A stretch of DNA of 6,322 bases from Acidobacteriota bacterium. GTDB lineage: Bacteria > Acidobacteriota > Terriglobia > UBA7540. The position numbers were made by a program, and so were the translations under genes. Location of the stretch: assembly GCA_021827245.1 (NCBI GenBank), contig JAKAWN010000393.1:1-6322 (forward strand), read 5' to 3'. Below, one piece after another: positions 1-5,309 of the stretch; position 1 is the stretch's first letter, and each line of letters begins with the position of its first letter. The notes beneath the pieces were generated by a model. That model did no database searches. It saw only the letters and a list, made by a program, of their open reading frames with translations, and was not told the DNA's origin.

Positions 1-1
1 A

Positions 2-118
2 ATTGCCATGACCAGTAATCCGACGGCCGAGTGCCTCGCCTGGCAGGTGACCGAAGCCTTCCCGTGGGACGAAGCACCGGGCAAGTGCGTCGTCTGCGGC
101 CGCCGCGCGACCGAGTGA
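2..118 (+). CDS. C-terminal end of an unidentified protein with a CxxCG motif (partial)
   Basis: An open frame enters from the left edge and stops at TGA 116-118, giving 38 residues. It contains a Cys after about 12 residues (AEC) and a terminal CVVCGRR motif, the spacing one might expect of a small zinc-binding tail. I do not recognise the protein. The Cys-x-x-Cys-Gly ending loosely recalls the C-terminal zinc domain of bacterial/archaeal-type prolyl-tRNA synthetases, but the usual terminal FAKAY-like tail is absent, so no name is given. An ATG at 8-10 is in frame, but no ribosome binding site can be judged because only seven bases precede it. The piece is therefore either the end of a longer gene or a small ORF. 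The stop codon lies inside the left arm of a 15-bp inverted repeat. Confidence 0.35.
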   Translation: MAMTSNPTAECLAWQVTEAFPWDEAPGKCVVCGRRATE

Positions 119-178
119 GCCTGTTTGGCCCCAGCCTACTGAACGGCCGCATTTATGTTGCGCGCTCACTCGGTCGCG
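106..178. repeat. Inverted repeat, 15-bp perfect arms, spanning a stop codon
   Basis: Bases 106-120 (CGCGACCGAGTGAGC) are the exact reverse complement of 164-178, separated by 43 bases. The left arm contains the TGA stop of the plus-strand fragment. No T-run follows either arm, so it is not a standard intrinsic terminator. It could be a long-loop mRNA 3' hairpin, a bidirectional end signal between the fragment and the convergent VOC gene, or a relic of a mobile or duplicated sequence. Confidence 0.6.
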
Positions 179-279
179 GCTTGGCGACCGTTAGAAGATT
201 CAGTTGCGGTGCGTCGCCGACGGCCTGCTTGGCACCCCACCGGCCTTAACGCCAGGCAGCCCGGCCGGATACGCACGGC

Positions 280-822
280 TTAAGTCAGAGTGACCGGGCG
301 CACTGGATCGCTGCCGTCCCAGGAGGCCGAGGCGAGATACATACGCGTAAAGTTGGCTGCCTGCGTCGGCGTCAGCTCCACGATTTCGAGCATCCCTGGA
401 AGAACCGCGGTCGTGTCCAGGTAAACGATACGGCAGTCCTCTAACTGGTCAGAGAACACCACTTCGAATCCGCGCGATCGGTACTGGTCGAGATCGGCGT
501 CGAAATTGACACTTGTTATGGCATAGTGATGGAAGCCGTATCCGCGCTTGGCGATGGTCTCCTTAAAGACGGAAGGCACGTCGTTGAGTTGCTGGATGAG
601 TTCAATCATCACGTGACCCGAAAACCCCATGGCCAGCGTCAGCTCGAGTTTTGTCGGCTGTCCTCGATAGCGGGCCGCCGATGGCTTGAACGGCCCCAGC
701 ACAAACCAGGGGCCTATCTTGAGCAGCGCGCCGTAGTCCTTCATCGCCTGCTCGATATTTTCCACGGTGTAGGCATACTGAAATACCGCGCCGGGCGGCT
801 GGCCGTGATTCAACTGCGTCAT
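280..822 (-). CDS. VOC family protein (glyoxalase/dioxygenase fold)
   Basis: This 180-residue protein has the vicinal-oxygen-chelate layout: two beta-alpha-beta-beta-beta modules, the first beginning near residue 12 (FQYAYTVENIEQAM) and the second near 97 (FHHYAITSVNFDAD). The 'qvayvv-D/E-leqA..dy...lgiGPf' type of opening is characteristic of the Glyoxalase_4 subgroup (PF13669). Plausible metal-ligand positions are Q15 (often His in other members), E74 (IELIQQ), H98 or H99 and E146 (LEIVEL), so metal binding is likely to be retained. Members include methylmalonyl-CoA epimerase-like and uncharacterised lyases or isomerases; the substrate cannot be told here. The protein is soluble, with no signal peptide or membrane segment. 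The start is supported by GGAAGA seven bases upstream. It is separated from the ThDP enzyme by 700 bases and probably has its own promoter in the 823-1087 leader, where repeated operator-like sites occur. Confidence 0.85.
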   Translation of the reverse strand: MTQLNHGQPPGAVFQYAYTVENIEQAMKDYGALLKIGPWFVLGPFKPSAARYRGQPTKLELTLAMGFSGHVMIELIQQLNDVPSVFKETIAKRGYGFHHYAITSVNFDADLDQYRSRGFEVVFSDQLEDCRIVYLDTTAVLPGMLEIVELTPTQAANFTRMYLASASWDGSDPVRPVTLT

Positions 823-829
823 GGTTCAA

Positions 830-835
830 TCTTCC
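830..835 (-). promoter_or_regulatory. Ribosome binding site of the VOC gene
   Basis: On the minus strand GGAAGA lies seven bases before the ATG at 820-822. The good spacing supports this start. The next in-frame upstream codons give no better start. Confidence 0.6.
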
Positions 836-856
836 ATTTTGAGCATCGGGGTCGCG

Positions 857-872
857 GCAGCCGAATGGCTGC
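857..872. repeat. Small hairpin in the leader of the VOC gene
   Basis: GCAGCC (857-862) and GGCTGC (867-872) form a 6-bp stem with a 4-base loop, 35 bases upstream of the VOC start codon. It would be transcribed if the promoter lies further upstream. No T-run follows, so it is not a terminator. It may be chance. Confidence 0.3.
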
Positions 873-903
873 TCGCGTGTTTTCACTCCCCGCTGACACA
901 GTC

Positions 904-922
904 TTGCGCTATTGTCAAACGT
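904..922. promoter_or_regulatory. Operator-like element, copy 1 (upstream of VOC gene)
   Basis: The 19-base element TTGCGCTATTGTCAAACGT matches 16 of 19 bases with a second copy at 1049-1067. Read on the minus strand it contains a perfect TTGACA (913-918), the sigma-70 -35 consensus, but no convincing -10 hexamer follows at 16-18 bases. It is therefore better described as a repeated candidate regulator site than as a proven promoter. It lies 82 bases upstream of the VOC start codon. Confidence 0.35.
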
Positions 923-1044
923 CACGCATCCGCAGACCATGGCCAGACACCGGGGAGATCTTTAGGGAGGGCATATCTGGCGGTGGTCTCGTCGCTGCCG
1001 CTATTATTCACCGGGTACAAACCGTTGACACGCCAGCCGCTCCG

Positions 1045-1068
1045 AACATTGAGCAATTGTCAAATGTT
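1045..1068. promoter_or_regulatory. 24-bp symmetric palindrome containing operator-like element copy 2
   Basis: The site has the symmetric form AACATT-N3-CAATTG-N3-AATGTT: 18 of 24 positions obey exact two-fold symmetry around the central CAATTG. The second copy of the 19-base element (1049-1067) lies inside it. The size and symmetry suit a dimeric helix-turn-helix regulator such as a TetR- or MarR-type protein. No regulator gene is in the window. The nearest divergent pair of reading directions is the VOC gene (minus) and the serine hydrolase remnant (plus, from about 1088), so the site may once have served both. Confidence 0.4.
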
Positions 1069-1087
1069 GTGGATCGACCGGTCATGA

Positions 1088-1477
1088 TCAGGCGGCCTCC
1101 CTTGGTTGCCGCTCGGCCGGGCCAACGTCGGTAGCGAGGGCGGACGGATATGGAAAGCCGAGGTATTACGCGAGGCGCTCACGGTGCGCTCGGGCAACCG
1201 GGTCGATCCGGTCCTGGGCTACCGATGCAACCGCGTACTGCGTGTGGTCCTTGCCGGTGCCGACGGTGCGCAGAACTTTCGCGGCTTTGCCACCGCCAAT
1301 TCGTCCCAAGCCTTTGGACACGGTGGCGCTGGCGGGCAAACCGGATGGGCCGATCCAGCGAGCGGCATCTCCTTTACCTATGTGACCAACGGTTGCGACC
1401 GCAACTTCCTGCGCCAGGCGCGGCGCACGATCGAGCTCTCCACGCTGGCCGTCCAAGCGCTCGCCAGTGGTCGATGA
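1088..1477 (+). pseudogene. C-terminal remnant of a serine hydrolase (beta-lactamase/EstB-like family)
   Basis: In the frame ending at TGA 1475-1477, about 129 codons are open and the last 75 read like the end of a class C beta-lactamase-related serine hydrolase. The signs are an AFGHGGAGGQ segment (the HxG box that stands in for the KTG motif), then GWADPASGISFTYVTNG, then a DRNFLRQARR-type helix. Upstream, GGRIWKAEVL and DPVLGYR fit the family's stretch just before that box. The nucleophile motif Ser-x-x-Lys and the Tyr-x-Asn motif should lie about 150-300 residues earlier. I cannot find them in any frame: an in-frame TGA at 1085-1087 and the opposed VOC gene leave no room. It is therefore a 5'-truncated relic, not an active enzyme. 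It converges on the ThDP enzyme gene with 45 bases between them. Confidence 0.6.
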
Positions 1478-1522
1478 TTTCAACCTGAATCCGACGTCAA
1501 AGCCCGACCGAGCAGCTCGACA

Positions 1523-3451
1523 TTAGTGCATCATCGCGCCCACTCCAGGTTCTGGCGCGAACCATAAGGGCGGCGGATAAAGGTTGCCCTCGTTGAATTC
1601 CCTGAGTCCCTGGCAGTTGATGAGGGTTGAAAGGTTTTCCTTAGCCGCCGCATCGTAGCTGCGTTGCAAGGCAGCGCGTAAATCTTCCGGGCTGCGGACG
1701 TACTCGCCGCGCGCGCCGAACAACTCCGCCATCCTGTCGTAGCGGAGATTTTCCTGGAACATATAAACGTGTTGGGAGCGGGGCGTATCGCTGCCGAGAA
1801 CGTAGGTACCCCAGCAGTTGTTATTGTACACAATGCAGATCACCGGAAGCTTATACTTGGAACAGGTATCCAGTTCAAACAGGCTGAATGCCATGCCGGC
1901 ATCTCCTGCGATTACCACTACAGGTGCGCCCTGGTAAGAAGCCTGAGGACCGATGCCTCGTTGTACCGCGGCAGCTGCTCCCATGCCCATAGCCAACTCA
2001 GGACCCATCGGTCCGAACTGGTAGACGACTGGTATTTCCTGCCCGGGCCGATTGGCCCGCAGCCAAGGCATGGCGCAGAAGCCAATCATATTGCCGCCCC
2101 AAACGGTAACGGTCTGTCTGGGGTCTATTTTGCCTTTGTACAGGAAGTCATGGACTTCCTTGCACAGCACAAACGGATGCAGAGTATTGGTGTCGCGAGT
2201 GTATTTGAGAAACCGACCGTAAAGCGCCATTTGCTTCTGGTCGCGCCGCTGCTTCGCGGCTGCCAGTTCGCTGACCCAACCGTCACGCTTTTTCGGCGCA
2301 AGCCCGCTGGCCAGCGCCTCCAGGAACAGCCTCTCGTCGCTAACGACTCCAAGATCCACGGGCCAGTTTCTGCCTATTTCTTCCTGAATTGGGTGAACGC
2401 GTATAGTTTTCACCCCTACTGGCAGTGTGTACTCGCCCACCGACGGCATCTGGTATTGGCCCACGAAAATCGCCAGATCTGCTTTCATCAAAGCTTCGTT
2501 GGACATGCTTCCCGAGAGCCGGTGCTCATCCGGAAAGTTCCCGCGCACCGGGCCGGAGCCGACCACCGCCATTTCATGGTTTTCTACAGCCTGCATCAGG
2601 GCGTCCCAGCCCTTGCGAAGGAAGACCCCATGTCCTGCGATGAGCACCGGACGCTCGGCCCTGGTGAGCATGCCGGCCACCTGCTCCATTTCTTTCGAGC
2701 CGGGACAGGCGCGGGAGTCGCTCCGGTACCTTTCCCTGCCGAAGTAACATTCGAGTTCGGCGGGGTCTTTAAATCGCGCCTGGGCGACCTCAGCGGGAAA
2801 GTCCAAGTGAACCACACCCGGCACACCCGACTTTAAGTTGCGGAAGGCATACGAACCATATTCATATATCCGGCTTGGTACAGTGATTCGCTTGCCATAC
2901 TTTTTGATAGTTTCGGTCAGCGGTTGCTGGTACATGAACTGGATGAACCTCTGATTGTCCTCAGCCACAATCTGCGTGTTGCTGGCCAGCACCAGGAGGG
3001 GGGTTTTGGCTGCATTCGCAGTGGCGATATTCATAATCATGTGAGTCAGTCCCGGACCCTCGGTACCCGAGCAGGCTACAACCTCGCCGGTTACACGGCT
3101 GAAGGCATCCGCGGCTGAGCACATCGAGCCTTCGGTCCGTCCCCCATAACAGGGAATCCCGACCTGGGCAATCTCATTGATAATGAAGTAGTTGCCGGCG
3201 GCGCAAAACAAGGCGGCAAGCTCTTCGTCTTTGCATAGATTGGCAAAGACCTGGGCGCCAGTAATTCCCTGCGGGCCGAATTCCGCGCGACGGGCAGGTG
3301 CGGCCAAGGATTCACTGATGGCTTTGGAAACTCGTAGCGAGGGATCTTTGGCCTCTTCGCTGGCGCGGGCGCGGGCGGCGGCGTTTGTGGGCAGCGTAGT
3401 GGCTTCAGGAACTTTGTAAGGTCCAAATTCGCGCTCCGAACTGTTAGCCAT
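1523..3451 (-). CDS. Thiamine-diphosphate-dependent enzyme (acetolactate synthase / 2-hydroxyacyl-CoA lyase superfamily)
   Basis: The 642-residue protein has the three domains of ThDP decarboxylases, lyases and carboligases. The PYR domain spans about 62-230, with the cofactor-activating glutamate at E107 (GGRTEGSM) and the GTEGPG turn at 129-134. A central Rossmann-like domain spans about 253-385 (ERPVLIAGHGV). The PP domain spans about 425-615, with the ThDP/Mg motif GDAG at 516-519 paired with NNN at 543-545. The family usually runs 540-600 residues; the excess is a polar, Ala-rich N-terminal extension of about 60 residues plus a Pro-rich C-terminal tail. There is no signal peptide, so it is cytoplasmic. 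GTEGS replaces the common HEQAA-type context, so its substrate (2-oxo acid, 2-hydroxyacyl-CoA, oxalyl-CoA or other) cannot be named; it should not be called a true acetolactate synthase without support, and no small regulatory subunit gene is adjacent. The start follows GGAGGAGG. Confidence 0.9.
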   Translation of the reverse strand: MANSSEREFGPYKVPEATTLPTNAAARARASEEAKDPSLRVSKAISESLAAPARRAEFGPQGITGAQVFANLCKDEELAALFCAAGNYFIINEIAQVGIPCYGGRTEGSMCSAADAFSRVTGEVVACSGTEGPGLTHMIMNIATANAAKTPLLVLASNTQIVAEDNQRFIQFMYQQPLTETIKKYGKRITVPSRIYEYGSYAFRNLKSGVPGVVHLDFPAEVAQARFKDPAELECYFGRERYRSDSRACPGSKEMEQVAGMLTRAERPVLIAGHGVFLRKGWDALMQAVENHEMAVVGSGPVRGNFPDEHRLSGSMSNEALMKADLAIFVGQYQMPSVGEYTLPVGVKTIRVHPIQEEIGRNWPVDLGVVSDERLFLEALASGLAPKKRDGWVSELAAAKQRRDQKQMALYGRFLKYTRDTNTLHPFVLCKEVHDFLYKGKIDPRQTVTVWGGNMIGFCAMPWLRANRPGQEIPVVYQFGPMGPELAMGMGAAAAVQRGIGPQASYQGAPVVVIAGDAGMAFSLFELDTCSKYKLPVICIVYNNNCWGTYVLGSDTPRSQHVYMFQENLRYDRMAELFGARGEYVRSPEDLRAALQRSYDAAAKENLSTLINCQGLREFNEGNLYPPPLWFAPEPGVGAMMH

Positions 3452-3453
3452 TG

Positions 3454-3461
3454 CCTCCTCC
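3454..3461 (-). promoter_or_regulatory. Strong ribosome binding site of the ThDP enzyme gene
   Basis: GGAGGAGG on the minus strand ends two bases before the ATG at 3449-3451. Its first GGAGG (3457-3461) has a workable five-base spacing. It is a strong Shine-Dalgarno and fixes the start. Confidence 0.7.
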
Positions 3462-3706
3462 GAAATTAACTTCGTGTGTAATCGGAAATGCCCTTCTTAC
3501 CCCGTGGTTGAGCTCAAGTTCAGCACAAATCCACGCCGCAAGCTAAGGGATGAAAGCGTCTGCCACCGCCGGAGCTCGAAGCGAGCGGCGACGTGGCTTG
3601 GGCCGCGCTGAAACCCCGATTTATCCCATCGGCAGCCGATTGGGAAGATACCTCGCCATTCGCCTTGTGCGCGCCGCCCTGAGTTGCAAGCTGCCGTCCC
3701 GCCCGG

Positions 3707-3895
3707 CTATTTCGCCGGCACCGGCAGCGCCGCGATTCTTCCCAGCATGCCGGCAAACAGCCGCGGGGATCCGGGCAGGTCAGTACCGACCAGCAGGATT
3801 CCTGGCGATCGCTCCAGTGCGCGCCTGAGCGCACGCTCCATCCGTGCTCCCAAGTCGGCGCCCTCTTGCACCCAGACCTCGACACCTTCAGGGAT
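3707..3895 (-). pseudogene. Remnant of a DUF2064/TIGR04282-type transferase
   Basis: Reading the minus strand from 3895 to a TAG at 3707-3709 gives 62 residues with the core signature of the DUF2064 (rSAM/selenodomain-associated transferase 1, GT-A-like) family: a Q-E-G-x-D-LGARMERALRRAL helix followed about 12 residues later by ILLVGTDLPGSP, matching the family's 'GDLGeRm...GtDcPglp' pattern. A TGA at 3896-3898 cuts it off upstream, and the reading frame before that (3899-3940) ends in a further stop. The expected downstream 'GPa-DGGYyLiGl' segment is not recognisable in any frame. Full-length members run about 200-230 residues, so at most a third is left. In its ancestor this would be a nucleotide-sugar or related transferase; nothing functional remains. 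The Cys usual in GTDCP is Leu here. Confidence 0.5.
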
Positions 3896-3979
3896 TCAGA
3901 GAAAATCTGCGTGGATTTCCTCGACAGACTCGGGGCACGCCTATCGTCGCAAAGAATGCCCGCTCGGAGTGAGACCCTC

Positions 3980-5020
3980 TCAAATTCTTACGACGAGCTT
4001 GCCCTTATTAGACCCATCGAAATTCTTGTTGATTGACCGCGGAGCGTTCTCGAGGCCTTCGATCACTTCCACGCGATACTTGAGCTTGCCCTCGGCATGC
4101 CACCTTCTGAGATCGGCCATAGCCTCATTGACCGACTCAGCTCGATCCAAATAGTCGAGAAGGATAAACCCTTCTATACGAGCACGCCTGTCAAGAACAT
4201 TAATAAAATTAGCAGGGCCGGGCACCGGTTCGGACTTGTTATATTGCGCGATTAGGCCACAAAGAACGATCCGCGCCCTGAGGTTGATGCGATCCAGTAC
4301 AGCATCCAGTATTTCACCTCCTACGTTTTCGAAGTAAACGTCGATTCCCTTGGGGCAATGCTTCTTCAGACCCTCAAGAACGGTATCGGTCTTATAGTTG
4401 ATCGCGGCATCGAATCCGAGTTCATTTGTTATCCAATCGCATTTCTCCTCACTGCCTGCAATTCCAACTACGCGGCAGCCTTTTATTTTTCCAATCTGCC
4501 CTGCCAGTGACCCGACGGCACCCGCCGCCGCCGAGACAACCAGTGTCTCACGCGGCTTCGGCTTCCCTATATCCAGCAGGGCGAAGTATGCCGTCAATCC
4601 AATGTGCCCGTAGAGGCCGAAATATGCCGTCAATGGGATGGACGGGTCCCTTGGCAGCGTGGTCAGAACGGTGCCGTCCGAAAGCGCATAGTCCTGCCAT
4701 CCGAGCGGTCCCTGAACGAGGGTCCCCTGTTCAAACCTGGCATTGCGAGAAAGCTCGACCACGCCGATGGTGAAACCGCGCATCACTTCACCAAGCGCAA
4801 CGGGAGCGACGTAGGCGTCGCGCGATGCCCATGCACGGATTGCGGGATCGAGAGACAAGTAAATGTTGTGGACGAGGATTTCACCTTCGCTTGGAGTAGG
4901 AATCGGACCTTCTTTCCATTCAAAGTCCGATTCCTTAAGCAGGCCCACAGGACGAGCGGCAAGGCGCCACTGCCTGTTAACCATGGATGCGTTTTCGCGT
5001 TTGTCCGTCGTCTTACTCAT
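3980..5020 (-). CDS. NADP-dependent medium-chain reductase (PTGR/CurA, zinc-independent MDR)
   Basis: This 346-residue oxidoreductase belongs to the leukotriene B4 12-hydroxydehydrogenase / prostaglandin reductase / CurA branch of the MDR superfamily. These enzymes reduce the C=C bond of alpha,beta-unsaturated ketones and aldehydes with NADPH. Signs in order: WRLAARPVG opening (18-26, family 'l..rP.G'); SLDPAIRAW (56-64); MRGFTIGVV (80-88); GLTAYFALLDIG (141-152); the cofactor loop SAAAGAVGS (163-171); YFENVGGEILDAVL (229-242); GLIAQYN (255-261); and the C-terminal GLENAP...GKLVV box (322-344). There are no zinc-ligand cysteines in the catalytic position, as expected. The frame stays open upstream to an ATG at 5165-5167, but the ATG at 5018-5020 is chosen: AGGCGG lies five bases before it and it gives the usual family length, while the upstream 49 codons overlap crotonase remnant sequence. 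M13 is the only nearby alternative and lacks a good Shine-Dalgarno. Confidence 0.9.
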   Translation of the reverse strand: MSKTTDKRENASMVNRQWRLAARPVGLLKESDFEWKEGPIPTPSEGEILVHNIYLSLDPAIRAWASRDAYVAPVALGEVMRGFTIGVVELSRNARFEQGTLVQGPLGWQDYALSDGTVLTTLPRDPSIPLTAYFGLYGHIGLTAYFALLDIGKPKPRETLVVSAAAGAVGSLAGQIGKIKGCRVVGIAGSEEKCDWITNELGFDAAINYKTDTVLEGLKKHCPKGIDVYFENVGGEILDAVLDRINLRARIVLCGLIAQYNKSEPVPGPANFINVLDRRARIEGFILLDYLDRAESVNEAMADLRRWHAEGKLKYRVEVIEGLENAPRSINKNFDGSNKGKLVVRI

Positions 5021-5025
5021 ATGAT

Positions 5026-5031
5026 CCGCCT
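5026..5031 (-). promoter_or_regulatory. Ribosome binding site that decides the reductase start
   Basis: AGGCGG on the minus strand lies five bases upstream of the ATG at 5018-5020. It favours this start over the longer frame beginning at 5167, whose first 49 residues are Arg/Pro-rich and unlike the family. Confidence 0.55.
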
Positions 5032-5052
5032 GCGGCGGTTGAGTTTCACACA

Positions 5053-5228
5053 TAAGCGAACACTGACGAAATTCGTCCTCGCTCGTCCACCGGCTGCGCC
5101 GCGGGGCCGGTCGAACGCCGCCTCTAAGCCTCCGTTTCCGGGTTTTCCCCGTTGGCAGATTCGGCACGGTTGAGCGTCAGGTGCGCGGCGTTGTTTCTGA
5201 TTTCGTGCAGCAGCGTGGAACATTTCAT
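5053..5228 (-). pseudogene. N-terminal remnant of an enoyl-CoA hydratase/isomerase (crotonase), frameshifted
   Basis: An ATG at 5226-5228, preceded three bases upstream by AGGGAG (5232-5237), opens a 34-codon frame ending at TAG 5124-5126. Its product contains TLLHEIRNNAAHLTLNRAES, which matches the start of crotonases ('yetilyevrdgvAhiTLNRPEaaNAlnpet') including the hallmark TLNR-x-E-x-x-N and a following NPET. At the stop, homology seems to continue in another minus frame (LEAAFDR and onward to about 5053), as if one or two bases were gained or lost. The gene then gives way to the reductase start. Crotonases have about 255-300 residues and the catalytic oxyanion-hole and Glu region is wholly missing, so this is inactive. 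The intact start signals suggest that a 34-residue peptide could still be translated. It lies 81 bases downstream of the Tm-1-like gene on the same strand. Confidence 0.55.
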
Positions 5229-5309
5229 GCTCTCCCTTTTTCCGCACGTTCTCTTACTTGGCGACGGCTATCAGCTGAGGACCCGCATTATTCGCAGGCG
5301 ATGACGCGA

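Larger units (their letters stand above)
3452..3979. other. Intergenic gap between reductase and ThDP enzyme; mostly decayed sequence
   Basis: These 528 bases carry no intact gene. The part at 3707-3895 is a DUF2064 transferase remnant. The part at 3462-3706 should hold the ThDP gene's promoter, but I see no convincing -35/-10 pair. The open frames on both strands here have no family-like features and are interrupted or lack a plausible ribosome binding site. No T-tailed hairpin was found after the reductase stop at 3980-3982. Confidence 0.5.

Noticed and set aside
240..268. CCGGCC...GGCCGG hairpin just past the VOC stop as a terminator
   Set aside because: Only 6 bp with a 17-base loop and no T-run; low-complexity CG sequence makes chance likely.
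892..918. A sigma-70 promoter for the VOC gene built on the perfect TTGACA at 913-918 (minus)
   Set aside because: No acceptable -10 hexamer follows at 15-19 bases. It is reported as a repeated element rather than a promoter.
526..1134. A 202-codon plus-strand open frame over the VOC gene and its leader
   Set aside because: It is antisense to the VOC gene for half its length, has no family-like motif, and lies in GC-rich sequence where such shadows are common.
1166..1483. A 105-codon minus-strand open frame in the gap before the VOC gene
   Set aside because: The plus strand of the same stretch encodes the recognisable serine hydrolase tail, so the minus frame is its shadow.
1769..2836. A 355-codon plus-strand open frame
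   Set aside because: It is entirely antisense to the ThDP enzyme, whose catalytic motifs are clear. The antisense product is His/Arg/Pro-rich and resembles no family.
3684..4154. A 156-codon plus-strand open frame overlapping the reductase 3' end
   Set aside because: It runs antisense to the reductase C-terminus and to the DUF2064 relic, with no recognisable motif and no good ribosome binding site.
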